A stretch of 64,000 bases of DNA. Source: Deltaproteobacteria bacterium. Lineage in GTDB: Bacteria; Myxococcota_A; UBA9042; PHBI01. A program made the translations under genes and the position numbers. Position 1 is the first letter of the stretch, and every line of letters starts with the position of its first letter. The DNA is taken from assembly GCA_011526585.1 (NCBI GenBank), contig WYBB01000052.1, positions 1-64,000 on the forward strand, given 5' to 3'. Below the pieces are notes generated by a model, which was given only the letters and a program-made list of their open reading frames with translations, made no database searches and was not told the DNA's origin. This document shows, piece by piece, positions 39,325 through 47,893 of the stretch.

Positions 39325-39786
39325 GTGATTCGCCTGCTCCCGATCCTCGCCCTGCCCTTCATCGAGCTCTGGCTCCTCATCGAGCTGGGCGTCGCGCTCG
39401 GCGCCGCGCCGGTCCTCCTCTACGTGCTCGCCACCGCCGCCGTCGGAATGTGGCTCCTGCGCCGCCAGGCCCTCTCGCTCACCGCCCTGGCCGAGCGCGC
39501 GCGCGACGATCTCGGCGCCGGCCGCCCGACGCGCCCTCTCATCCTCGGCCCGCACGCGCTGTGGGCGGTCGTCGCGATCCTCATCGCCTTCCCCGGCGTG
39601 ATCAGCGACGGCGCCGCGCTCGGCCTGGCGATCGTCGCCTGGCGCCATCGCGCGCAGGATCGCGAGCGCCCGCGCGCCCGGACACACCGTGCGGCTCCGC
39701 CCCCGCTCTCGAGCGACGTCGAGATCATCCCGCCGGGACGGATCCCTTCGCCGTTTCGGCGGCGGCCGACGATCATCGACGTGTGA
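39325..39786 (+). CDS. fxsA: FxsA family membrane protein
   Basis: 153 residues. The first ~100 match FxsA: L-P-I-L-A-L-P-F-I-E-L-W-L-L-I-E-L-G, then L-L-Y-V-L-A-T-A-A-V-G-M-W-L-L-R-R-Q, and a later hydrophobic span with F-P-G-V-I-S-D. Three or four membrane segments are followed by a basic, Pro-rich tail. FxsA is a cytoplasmic-membrane protein; in E. coli its overproduction relieves phage T7 exclusion, and its normal job is unknown. GTG 39325 fits the family N-terminus. It converges on the IHF-like gene. Confidence 0.85.
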   Translation: MIRLLPILALPFIELWLLIELGVALGAAPVLLYVLATAAVGMWLLRRQALSLTALAERARDDLGAGRPTRPLILGPHALWAVVAILIAFPGVISDGAALGLAIVAWRHRAQDRERPRARTHRAAPPPLSSDVEIIPPGRIPSPFRRRPTIIDV

Positions 39787-39828
39787 TCCCACCGAGCTCC
39801 CGCAAGCCCGGCGAGCGAGGCCGCGACC

Positions 39829-40110
39829 TCAGCCCTTGTTGATGCGCTCGCGCAGGTCCTTGCCGACCTTGAAGAAGGGCATCTGCTTGGCGTCGACGTG
39901 CACCGTCGCACCGGTCTTGGGGTTGCGCCCGGTGTAGGCCTTGTACCGGCGCACGGTGAAGTTGCCGAAGCCGCGGATCTCGATGCGCTCGCCGCGCTTC
40001 ATCGCGTTGACCATCTCGTCGAAGACCGCGTTGACGGCTTGCTCGACGGTCTTGCGCGGGAGCCCGCTCTTCTTCTGGACGATGGCATCGATGAGCTGCG
40101 ACTTGGTCAT
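39829..40110 (-). CDS. ihfB: Integration host factor / HU-like DNA-binding protein
   Basis: 93 residues, full length. It shows I-D-A-I-V-Q-K-K-S-G-L, the beta-sheet I-E-I-R-G-F-G-N-F, and the family signature G-R-N-P-K-T-G, ending M-P-F-F-K-V-G-K-D-L-R-E-R-I-N. It bends DNA as a dimer and organises the nucleoid. The G-F-G-N-F...V-D-A-K-Q-M-P-F-F pattern favours the IHF beta-type over HU, but the partner is not in the window. The region 40111-40293 upstream of it and after the helicase stop holds only its likely promoter. Confidence 0.95.
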   Translation of the reverse strand: MTKSQLIDAIVQKKSGLPRKTVEQAVNAVFDEMVNAMKRGERIEIRGFGNFTVRRYKAYTGRNPKTGATVHVDAKQMPFFKVGKDLRERINKG

Positions 40111-40293
40111 CGCTTCGACCTCATGGGAATGCAGGGACTGGTTGCTGGAAACGCATAGGCGATCCGACCCTTGCGGTCAACCGCCTGACTTCGGGTCAAG
40201 GGCGCCTCGGCGCGCGTCGGCGTCGCGCGTCACGCCGCTCGGACCTCGATCGCGAGCGAGGCGATGCTGGCGAAAGATCGAACCAATTTCCAC

Positions 40294-42216
40294 TCAAAAG
40301 AGTTCGGCCGCGTCGGAAAAGACGCTGACCCAAGCGCCCGCACGCTCCACGTCGGTGAGGAAGCTCGCGTAGAAGGGGTGCGCGCCGATGGTCGCCGAGT
40401 CCCCGATGACCAGGAGGAAGCGGCGAGCGCGCGTGAGCGCGACGTTCATGCGCCGGACGTCGGCGAGGAAGCCGAGCTCGGCCGCGTCGTTCGAGCGCAC
40501 CAGATCGATGACGATCGCCTCCTTCTCGCGCCCCTGGAAGCCATCGACGGTGCCGATCTCCAGGCCCGCGGCCTGGGCGTCGCCAAGGCGCGCGCGCAGC
40601 TCGGAGACCTGCGCGTCATAGGGCGTGAGCACGGCGCACGCGCTCGGGGCGAGGCCGCGCGAGAGCAGGCGCCGCACCTCGGCGGCGGTGCGCTCGGCCA
40701 TCTCCACGTTGCGCGTCGAACCGTCCGGCTCGCGCTTGTCCTCGGACAGGCCCGCGCCGGCGCAGTCGACGAAGACGCGCGCGCCGGGCCTGAGCGGATC
40801 GGCGAGCACGCCGAGCTCCTCGAGCGTGTGCGCCGCGACCGTCGGGTGCGCGACGAGCTGGCCGCCGTAGAGCGCATCGGAGGGGAAGCGCATGATCACC
40901 TCGTGCATGCGGTGCTGCGTCGTCAGCATGCGCGTGGCGCTCTCGCCGAGGCGGCGATGGAGCCGATCGAAGATCGTCGTGGCGAGACCACGACGCGCGG
41001 CGTCCGGATCGATCACCGTCGGCGGCAGCTGGTGCGGGTCGCCGGCGAGGATGGCGCGCGGCGCGGACGAGAGCGCGATCCACGCCAGCGGATCGACCGC
41101 CTGGGTCGCCTCGTCGAGCACGACCACGTCGAAGGTCTCGTCGCGCAAGACGGCGTGATCGGCGCCGACCAGCGTGGCACACACGACCGGGTGCTGCGCG
41201 ACCAGCGCCTGCTCGACCCGGCGCAGGTGCGTGCGCGCGTCCTTCAAGAGGCGCCGCGCCTCGGCGAAGGCCTCGCGGCGCGCGGCGCGATCGCCGGTAT
41301 TGCGCGCGGCCTGGTTCTCGCTCCGCCGCTTGAGCGCGTTGGCCTCCTGCACCCAGCCGCGCGTGAGACGCGTGGCCTCGTGCTGATCGAGGCGCGCCGC
41401 CAGCGTGTGTGCCTCGACCTCGGGCAGCACGCGCGCCGGGTGGCCGATGCGCAGGGCCGGCGTGCCGCTCGCCACCAGACGCTCGACGAGGTTGTCGACG
41501 GCGACGTTGGAGGCCGCGACCGCGAGCACGCGCTGGCCGCGGCGGACGAGCTGGCGGATCACCTCGACGAGCGAGCGCGTCTTGCCGGTGCCGGGCGGAC
41601 CGTGCACCAGCGCCAGCGGCAAGGTGTCGAGCGCGTGCGCGACCGCGTCGCGCTGCGCCTCGTCGAGGTCCGGGTCGAGGAAGCGCACCGGCTCCTGGCC
41701 GACGCGCTCGAGCGTGCCCTTGCCGTAGGCGACGCGCAGCAGGTGGGCGAGGTCACCGTGGGCCTGCTGCAGGCGCTCGAGGGCGCGTTGGCCGCGCTCG
41801 AAGGTCGCCTCGGGGGCCTCGCGCTCGAGGCGGAAGGGCACCTCCTCGAGGCGCTCGGGCACCTCGCCGTCGATCGCCAGTCCGAGCGCAGGGCCGCGCC
41901 AGCGCTCGACGATCGCGAAGGTCGCGTCGCGCTCGTCGGGGTCCTGGGTGAAGAGGCGCACCGGGTCGCCCGGCCTGAGCCGCAGGAGGTGGCGATCGAA
42001 GCGCGCATCACCCGAGCGTACGACGATGACGAGGCGCCCTCCCGGCGCGGGCAGCGTCTCGTCGATGGTGAGGTCGTGCGCCGCCAGCCCGCGCGCGAGG
42101 CGCTCCTTCCACGGGAGCTGGTCGCGCTCGAGGCGGAAGCGTTCGCGGGCGGCCTCGCGCTCCCGGCGCCACAAGCTGATGAGCTCGCGCACCGTCTCTT
42201 CGGGATGATGCTGCAT
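40294..42216 (-). CDS. Superfamily 1 helicase, IGHMBP2/UPF1-like
   Basis: 640 residues. Helicase motifs in order: G-P-P-G-T-G-K-T (I, near residue 210), A-S-N-V-A-V-D-N-L, V-L-D-E-A-T-Q (II), G-D-P-H-Q-L-P-P-T (III), Q-H-R-M-H, G-T-V-D-G-F-Q-G-R-E-K-E-A-I (V) and R-R-M-N-V-A-L-T-R-A-R (VI). An N-terminal ~170-residue region holds the beta-barrel insertion typical of the SMUBP-2 group. Such enzymes unwind RNA or DNA with 5'-3' polarity. It is divergent from efp across 74 bp. The cellular role in bacteria is not known to me. Confidence 0.93.
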   Translation of the reverse strand: MQHHPEETVRELISLWRREREAARERFRLERDQLPWKERLARGLAAHDLTIDETLPAPGGRLVIVVRSGDARFDRHLLRLRPGDPVRLFTQDPDERDATFAIVERWRGPALGLAIDGEVPERLEEVPFRLEREAPEATFERGQRALERLQQAHGDLAHLLRVAYGKGTLERVGQEPVRFLDPDLDEAQRDAVAHALDTLPLALVHGPPGTGKTRSLVEVIRQLVRRGQRVLAVAASNVAVDNLVERLVASGTPALRIGHPARVLPEVEAHTLAARLDQHEATRLTRGWVQEANALKRRSENQAARNTGDRAARREAFAEARRLLKDARTHLRRVEQALVAQHPVVCATLVGADHAVLRDETFDVVVLDEATQAVDPLAWIALSSAPRAILAGDPHQLPPTVIDPDAARRGLATTIFDRLHRRLGESATRMLTTQHRMHEVIMRFPSDALYGGQLVAHPTVAAHTLEELGVLADPLRPGARVFVDCAGAGLSEDKREPDGSTRNVEMAERTAAEVRRLLSRGLAPSACAVLTPYDAQVSELRARLGDAQAAGLEIGTVDGFQGREKEAIVIDLVRSNDAAELGFLADVRRMNVALTRARRFLLVIGDSATIGAHPFYASFLTDVERAGAWVSVFSDAAELF

Positions 42217-42290
42217 GACTTCCCATACGCGGCGTGCTAAGGCGCGCGCGCTTCAGTGACAGTCGCACTGGAAACGACCCGAGGATAGCG

Positions 42291-42860
42291 ATGCCTTACC
42301 AGACCTCCGACATCAAGAAGGGCCTCAAGTTCAAGATGGACGGCGCCCCGTACAACGTCGTCGACTTCCAGTTCGTCAAGCCCGGCAAGGGCGCGGCCTT
42401 CACCTGGACCAAGATGAAGAACCTCATCACCGGCCAGGTCCTCGAGCGGAACTTCAGGACGGGCGAGACGCTCGAAGAGGTCGACGTCGAGACGCGCGAG
42501 GCGACCTACTCCTATAAGGAGGGCGAGGAGTTCGTCTTCATGGACTCGGAGACCTACGACCAGTTCCCGGTCACGGCCGACAAGCTCGGCGACCAGGCGG
42601 GCTTCCTGATGGAAGGCATGCGCTGCAACATCCTCTTCTACGAAGGGCGCGTCATCAACGTCGACCTGCCGAACTTCATCGAGGTCGAGGTCACCTACGC
42701 CGAGCCCGCGGTCAAGGGCGACACCGCCAACAACGTCACGAAGGAGGCGGTGATCTCGACCGGCGCGACCGTGCGCGTGCCGCTCTTCATCGACGTTGGC
42801 AACACCATCCGCATCGATACTCGCACGGCCGAGTACGTCGGGCGCATCCAGACGAAGTGA
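42291..42860 (+). CDS. efp: Translation elongation factor P
   Basis: 189 residues, exact EF-P size. It has the three OB/KOW-like domains: the domain I loop V-K-P-G-K-G-A-A-F, V-E-V-E-V-T-Y-A-E-P and the C-terminal V-P-L-F-I-D-V-G-N-T-I-R-I-D. The tip Lys of K-P-G-K-G is the lysylation target in EpmA-bearing bacteria. EF-P relieves ribosome stalling at polyproline runs, which are abundant in this genome. ATG 42291 has GAGG about 6 bases upstream. The stop overlaps epmA (GTGA). Confidence 0.97.
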   Translation: MPYQTSDIKKGLKFKMDGAPYNVVDFQFVKPGKGAAFTWTKMKNLITGQVLERNFRTGETLEEVDVETREATYSYKEGEEFVFMDSETYDQFPVTADKLGDQAGFLMEGMRCNILFYEGRVINVDLPNFIEVEVTYAEPAVKGDTANNVTKEAVISTGATVRVPLFIDVGNTIRIDTRTAEYVGRIQTK

Positions 42861-43783
42861 AGGACGAGCGCGAGCTCCGATGGGCTCGGCTCGCACGCCG
42901 CGCCGAGCTCCTCGGGCTGATGCGGGCATGGTTTCGGCGCGAGGGCTTCCTCGAGGTCGAGACGCCGCTGCTGGTCCCCTCGCCCGGCACCGAGACCCAC
43001 CTCGATCCGATCCGCGTCGAGCTCCACCCGACCCCGGGTCCCGAGCTCGAGACGCGCTGGCTCATCACCTCGCCCGAGTACGCGATGAAGCGCCTCATCG
43101 CCGAGGGCTCGGGCCCGATCTGGCAGCTCGCCAAGGTCTTCCGCGACGGTGAGCGCGGCCGCAACCACCGCCCCGAGTTCTCGATCCTCGAGTGGTATCG
43201 CCCCGGGGTGGAGGACTACGCGGCGCTCATGCGCGACTGCGAGTCGCTGCTCGTGCACATGAACGGCGGGCGCGAGGCGCTGACCTGGCGCGGGCGCCGC
43301 TACGATCTCACCCCACCCTTTCCGCGGCATCGCTTCTTCGACCTCCTGCGCGAGCGCGCCGACATCGCCCACCCCGAGGACCTCGACGTCGATCGCTGGC
43401 TGCAGGCGCTGGTCGATCGGATCGAGCCGACGCTCGGGCTCGAGCGCCCGGAGCTGGTGATCGAGTGGCCGGCGGCGATGGCGTCGCTCGCACGCAGGAA
43501 GCCGGGCGACCCGCGCGTCGCCGAGCGCTTCGAGCTCTACCTCGGGCGCCTCGAGCTCGCCAACGCCTTCGGCGAGCTCATCGATCCCGTCGAGCAGCGC
43601 CAGCGCTGCCTCGCCGACAACGCCGAGCGGCGCGCCCTCGGCAAGCCGGAGATCCCGCTCGACGAGGAGTTCCTGCAGGCGCTCTCGGCGATGCCGCCCT
43701 CGGTCGGGATCGCGCTCGGCTTCGATCGGCTGGTCATGGTCATGAGCGACGCGAGCTCGATCGACGAGGTGCTCACGTTCTGA
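42857..43783 (+). CDS. epmA: EF-P lysine aminoacyltransferase (GenX/PoxA-like)
   Basis: 308 residues, like a truncated class II lysyl-tRNA synthetase without the anticodon domain. Motifs are F-L-E-V-E-T-P-L-L, motif 2 F-R-D-G-E-R-G-R-N-H-R-P-E-F-S-I-L-E-W-Y-R and motif 3 G-I-A-L-G-F-D-R-L. EpmA attaches (beta-)lysine to the EF-P tip Lys. GTG 42857 overlaps efp, a natural substrate-modifier pair. No lysine 2,3-aminomutase (EpmB) is within the window. Confidence 0.95.
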   Translation: MKDERELRWARLARRAELLGLMRAWFRREGFLEVETPLLVPSPGTETHLDPIRVELHPTPGPELETRWLITSPEYAMKRLIAEGSGPIWQLAKVFRDGERGRNHRPEFSILEWYRPGVEDYAALMRDCESLLVHMNGGREALTWRGRRYDLTPPFPRHRFFDLLRERADIAHPEDLDVDRWLQALVDRIEPTLGLERPELVIEWPAAMASLARRKPGDPRVAERFELYLGRLELANAFGELIDPVEQRQRCLADNAERRALGKPEIPLDEEFLQALSAMPPSVGIALGFDRLVMVMSDASSIDEVLTF

Positions 43784-43802
43784 CCCGCTACGCGCCATCC
43801 CC

Positions 43803-46364
43803 TCAGAAAGCGCCGCGCACGCCGAGCGACGGCGTGAGCGGGAAGCTCGTGATGTCGTCGCGGCTCCGGTAGTCCTCGGCGTATTGGATCGACTCGATGT
43901 TCCTGCGGTTGGTGGCGTTGTTGAGCTCGAAGTAGAGCTCGAGGCTCCAGGTGTCGAAGACCCAGGTCTTGTCGACGCGCAGGTCGAGCTGGAGGAAGTC
44001 GGCGGAGCGCTGGGACAGCGGCGCGCCGGCCGCGCGCGGCACCCACACGTCCGCGCCCGCGTCGAAGTAGGCCGGCTCGAGCGGCGTGAAGGGGTTGCCG
44101 GTGGCGTAGCGCAGGCGCGTGCCGAAGCGCCAGCCGCGGCCGAGCTTGACGCCGGCGACGAGCGCCAGCACGTGCGTCTGATCGAAGGAGAAGAAGCGCT
44201 CGGGCTCGCCGGGCCGGTCGGTGCGGCGTGAGCGCGACAGCGTGTACGCGACCCAGCCGTCGACCACCGGGTGCTGCAGGCGCAAGAGGAGCTCGCCGCC
44301 GATGACGGCGCCGGTGCCGGCGTTGTCGTACGGACGCTCGGCGCCGTCGGCGGTCGGGGAGACGAGCTGGTCGAGGCGCTTGTAGAAGCCCTGGAGCTCG
44401 AGCGCGAAGAGATCGCCGAAGGAGTGCGCGAACGCGAGGTTCACGTAGGCGCCGCGCTCGGGATCGAGGTCGGGGTTGCCGGTCGTGCGCGCGGTCTCGT
44501 CGGGCGCCGGCGCCTGGTGGGTGAGGCCGCCGCTGAGCGTGAGGCGCGTCGGCTCGGCGAGCTGCCAGCTCGCGGCCAGGCGCAGATCGGGCGCGACCGC
44601 GCTGAGGCCGCCGTGCCAGCTCGCGAGGCGGAAGCCGCCCGAGAGGGTGAGCGCGTCGAGCGCGCGATAGCTCGCCTCGCCCCAGAGGTCGAGGCGCCCG
44701 GTGAGGCCCTCGTCGACCGCCTCGTAGATCGGGCGGATCTCGCTCGGGAGCTGCACCTGCCCCTCCTTGGTCGGCAGCGGCAGGGCGAGCTCGACCTTGA
44801 AGCGGGTCAGCTCGGCCCACAGGCCACCCTCGAGGCGCAGGCGCTCGTCGCCGCGCCAGGCGAGATCGGCGCGCAGCGTGATCGGGTCGAAGGTCAGCGC
44901 GAAGTCGCTCTGGCCGGGGCTGAGCTCGAGGCCCTGGTAGCTCGTGGCGAGGCCGAGCGAGAGATCGAGGCCGGGCGCCAGCGGGGTGAGGAGGCGCCCC
45001 TGGATCTGATGGAAGAAGCGGCGCAGCGAAAACCCCGAGCCGTTGGGGTCGTCCGCGTCGGGGCCGCCGCCGAGCACGACCACCTCGTCGTCGGAGCCGA
45101 AGACGAGCAGACGCAGGCGCGGTCCGTCGTCGCGCGGGCGGTAGTCGGCGCGGACCTGATAGTCGTAGTAGCGCGGCACGGTGGAGAAGCTGACCGAGTC
45201 GCCGACGATCCCGCCGAGGATCGCGTCGACCCAGGAGCGGCGGAGCGCGACGCCGAGCGTCCAGTCTTCGGAGAGCGGCACGGTGACGAGGCCGGCGGCG
45301 TGGTAGACGTTGACGTCGAGGTGGCCGTGCACGCCGGTCGGATCGAGGTCCTTCAGGGTGACGTCGACGATGCCGCCGATGGCATCGCCGAAGCCGGTGG
45401 AGAAGCCGCCGGCGCGGAAGTCGATGTCGTCGATCCAGGCGTCCTGCACGACGGAGTAGATGTTGCCGAAGTGGTAGAGCTGAAAGAGCGGCAGGCCGTC
45501 GATGAAGAGCTTGGTGTCCTCGGGCGCGGTGCCGCGCACGGCGAGCTCGCCCGCGCCGGGGCCGGCGGCGGCGGGGCGCGCGACGCCCGGCAGGCTCTCG
45601 AGCACCTTGAGCGGATCGCCGGAGGAGCCCGGGACCTCGCGCGCGCGCTCGACCGGGACGCGGATCCGCGCGGCGTCGGTCACGGTCGGTCCACGCAGGA
45701 CGCGCGTGCGGAAGTCGGCGAGCGCGTCGGGGTCGATGCGGAGCGTGACCGAGCCGGGCACGCGCACCTCGGCGGCCGCTCCCTGTCCCGACACGAGCGG
45801 GATCTCGACGCGCGCCGTGCCGGCGGCGACGTCGCGGAAGGCGAAGCGGCCATCCTCGTCGGTCAGGGTCTCGCGCTCGCCGTCGAGGAGCACGGCGACG
45901 CCGGCGACGGGGCGGCGGGTGCCGCGTTCGAGCACGCGGCCTTCGACGCCGCGCGCGACGGTCGGGGTCGGCGCGGGGTCCCTGCGGTCGTAGCGCAGCT
46001 CGAGCGAGGCCGTCGGCTGGCCGAGCGTGACCGGCACGGTGATGCGCACGGCCAGCGGCTCGCCGCCGCGGGTGGCGGGGCTGATCCGCGCCGCGGCGAG
46101 CGCGTCCAGCGCGATCTTCGCGATCGCGGGATCGGTCCGGGGGGCGCCGGGCGGGTCGGCGAGCGCGAGATCCTCGACGGTGCCGTCGGCCTGGACGGTG
46201 AGCTGGACGAAGACGACGACCGGCACGTCGCGGCGTGCGGGGAGCACGCGCGGCAGGTCGAGCGGCGCGAGGAGCCGGGGCGGCGTGACCTCGTCCGGCG
46301 TAGGTGGCGGCGCGGGCTCAGCGGCGAGCGCGAGCGCGGTGAGCGTCGACAGGAGCGCGCTCAT
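43803..46364 (-). CDS. TonB-dependent receptor with N-terminal TonB-C-like domain
   Basis: 853 residues. After a signal peptide and a Pro-rich stretch (about 18-25), residues ~45-115 form a TonB-C-like module (V-F-V-Q-L-T-V-Q-A-D-G-T-V-E-D-L-A-L ... A-R-I-S-P-A). Residues ~133-210 are carboxypeptidase-regulatory/SusD-type beta-sandwich sequence (V-E-G-R-V-L-E-R-G-T-R-R-P-V-A-G-V-A-V). Residues ~240-350 are the plug (R-G-T-A-P-E-D-T-K-L-F-I-D-G-L-P-L-F), and the rest is a beta barrel ending in Phe. Such receptors import siderophores, vitamins or other large ligands with TonB energy. Having a TonB-like domain on the same chain is unusual. It ends 19 bp from epmA (convergent). Confidence 0.88.
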   Translation of the reverse strand: MSALLSTLTALALAAEPAPPPTPDEVTPPRLLAPLDLPRVLPARRDVPVVVFVQLTVQADGTVEDLALADPPGAPRTDPAIAKIALDALAAARISPATRGGEPLAVRITVPVTLGQPTASLELRYDRRDPAPTPTVARGVEGRVLERGTRRPVAGVAVLLDGERETLTDEDGRFAFRDVAAGTARVEIPLVSGQGAAAEVRVPGSVTLRIDPDALADFRTRVLRGPTVTDAARIRVPVERAREVPGSSGDPLKVLESLPGVARPAAAGPGAGELAVRGTAPEDTKLFIDGLPLFQLYHFGNIYSVVQDAWIDDIDFRAGGFSTGFGDAIGGIVDVTLKDLDPTGVHGHLDVNVYHAAGLVTVPLSEDWTLGVALRRSWVDAILGGIVGDSVSFSTVPRYYDYQVRADYRPRDDGPRLRLLVFGSDDEVVVLGGGPDADDPNGSGFSLRRFFHQIQGRLLTPLAPGLDLSLGLATSYQGLELSPGQSDFALTFDPITLRADLAWRGDERLRLEGGLWAELTRFKVELALPLPTKEGQVQLPSEIRPIYEAVDEGLTGRLDLWGEASYRALDALTLSGGFRLASWHGGLSAVAPDLRLAASWQLAEPTRLTLSGGLTHQAPAPDETARTTGNPDLDPERGAYVNLAFAHSFGDLFALELQGFYKRLDQLVSPTADGAERPYDNAGTGAVIGGELLLRLQHPVVDGWVAYTLSRSRRTDRPGEPERFFSFDQTHVLALVAGVKLGRGWRFGTRLRYATGNPFTPLEPAYFDAGADVWVPRAAGAPLSQRSADFLQLDLRVDKTWVFDTWSLELYFELNNATNRRNIESIQYAEDYRSRDDITSFPLTPSLGVRGAF

Positions 46365-47026
46365 GGGCCGTCCACGGTGAAGGTCGTCTCGGTCCAGGAT
46401 GTGCCGCCGGCCGGCTCGCGCACGACGGCGATGACGCGCACGGGCTCGGGGCGCGCGGGCAGGACGAGGGTGGCGGGCTCCGAGGCGAGCGTGCGCTTGG
46501 GATCGAGCGCGCCGGCGGTGAGGTACCAGGAGACGACGAGCTCGGGGGCGAGCGCCGGATCGGCGAGCGTCAGCGCGAGCATGAGCGACGAGGCGGGCGG
46601 CGGCGGCGAGGGGCCGTCGTCGGTGCGCGTGATCCCGACGAGCTCGGGGTTCTGTGCGGCGGTGTCGCTCGTCAGGCGCTTGACCGCGGGCAGCGCCTCA
46701 CCGGTCGCCGGTGCGGCGAGGAGCCAGCCGCTGTCGACCGCGGGCAGGGTCGCGGTGAGCGGGTTGCCGCGGCCGAGCTCGACGGCTTCGCTCGGGCAGC
46801 TCGGCGGATCGGTCGGGCGCCAGGCGTCGGCGCAGAACGACCAGTCCAGCTCGGGGCCGACCTCGAAGGCGAGCGCCGAGAGGGTGTGCTCGGCCCCGGG
46901 CGTGAAGGTGGCTGGCTCGATCCTGAGCGCGAGCACGCGGGGCGCGTCGAGCACCTCGGCCGAAGGCATGTCGCAGGCGGCCTGGGCGACGATGAGGACA
47001 AACGAGGCGCGTAGAACGTTTTGCAC
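46361..47026 (-). CDS. Putative lipoprotein upstream of the TonB receptor
   Basis: 221 residues with a signal ending in lipobox Q-A-A-C near residue 18. It has one C-A-D-A-W and one S-C-P-S segment. Beta strands and Pro-rich linkers (S-P-P-P-P-A-S-S) fit an extracytoplasmic Ig-like domain. The stop overlaps the receptor start by 4 bp, so it may be an accessory lipoprotein of that receptor; family not recognised. Divergent from the GST gene across 168 bp. Confidence 0.75.
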   Translation of the reverse strand: MQNVLRASFVLIVAQAACDMPSAEVLDAPRVLALRIEPATFTPGAEHTLSALAFEVGPELDWSFCADAWRPTDPPSCPSEAVELGRGNPLTATLPAVDSGWLLAAPATGEALPAVKRLTSDTAAQNPELVGITRTDDGPSPPPPASSLMLALTLADPALAPELVVSWYLTAGALDPKRTLASEPATLVLPARPEPVRVIAVVREPAGGTSWTETTFTVDGP

Positions 47027-47194
47027 GTTTCATACATTGACACGGCCGCCGGGAAAGGCAAGCTCCACGCGTCGCATCCGACGACTCCATCGGCGCTGCC
47101 CCGGGCAACGCCGATGGCACGCCCGCGCCCCGCTGGACCAGGTCGCGCACCTCGGCTACAGCAAGACCACTCGAGTCACCCAAGGAGGATCCCG

Positions 47195-47884
47195 ATGAGC
47201 GCCAACGTCCACCTGCACATGCTCCCGCCCAGCGTCAACAACATGACCGTGCGCGTCTTCCTGCGCGCCGCCGGGATCGAGCACACCGAGGAGAACGCCT
47301 GGGGCAAGACCCGCTCGCCCGAGTTCATGGCGAAGATCCCGGCGCACCTCACGCCGGCCATCGAGGTCGACAGCCACCCGCGCGGCGCGATGTGGGAGAG
47401 CTGCGCCATCTGCATGTACCTCGCGAACCTGCACGGCCTCGACGCGCTCTACCCGAGCGACCCGCACCGCCGCGCGCTGGTCGACGGCGCCAACTTCTAC
47501 CTCACCGGCACGCTCTACCCGCTGCTCGCGCGCGCGACCTACCCGCGGCTGGGCTTCCCGACCTACCCGGGCGAGGTCGCTTCGTGGGAGACCGCCAGCA
47601 AGGAGGACAAGGAGGCGGCGCGCGCCGCTTCGGAGAACGCGTGCGAGGAGGCGCTCGAGGTCTTCCGCACCTACTTCGTGCGCGACGGCTTCATCGGCGA
47701 CGGCGCGAGCCCGACCATCGCCGACATCCGCTTCGCCAGCTCGCTCGAGTTCATGGCCATCGCCGACAAGCCGCTTCCGCAGTGGGCGCTCGACTACCGC
47801 GACCGGGTCGAGAAGGCGCTTGGCGACGCCTACACCGGGGTCGCCGCGGACGTGCGAGGCTTCATCGCCCACGTCAAAGGATGA
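47195..47884 (+). CDS. Glutathione S-transferase family protein
   Basis: 229 residues. The N-terminal thioredoxin-like half has N-M-T-V-R-V-F-L-R-A-A-G-I-E-H, then H-L-T-P-A-I-E-V-D and the glutathione-binding W-E-S-C-A-I-C-M-Y-L. The C-terminal half is all-helical with I-G-D-G-A-S-P-T-I-A-D-I-R-F, the N-capping box of GSTs. The active-site Ser/Cys is not obvious (P-S-V-N-N-M), so the type is unclear. ATG 47195 has AAGGAGGAT about 6 bases upstream. It converges on the ABC1 gene. Confidence 0.9.
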   Translation: MSANVHLHMLPPSVNNMTVRVFLRAAGIEHTEENAWGKTRSPEFMAKIPAHLTPAIEVDSHPRGAMWESCAICMYLANLHGLDALYPSDPHRRALVDGANFYLTGTLYPLLARATYPRLGFPTYPGEVASWETASKEDKEAARAASENACEEALEVFRTYFVRDGFIGDGASPTIADIRFASSLEFMAIADKPLPQWALDYRDRVEKALGDAYTGVAADVRGFIAHVKG

Positions 47885-47893
47885 AGGGTCGGC

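Noticed and set aside
42254..42270. CAGTG...CACTG inverted repeat upstream of efp as a riboswitch
   Set aside because: Only a 5-bp stem; too weak to claim any regulatory RNA.
44271..47198. 975-codon plus-strand frame opposite the TonB receptor
   Set aside because: Antisense shadow; the minus strand carries signal peptide, plug and barrel motifs.
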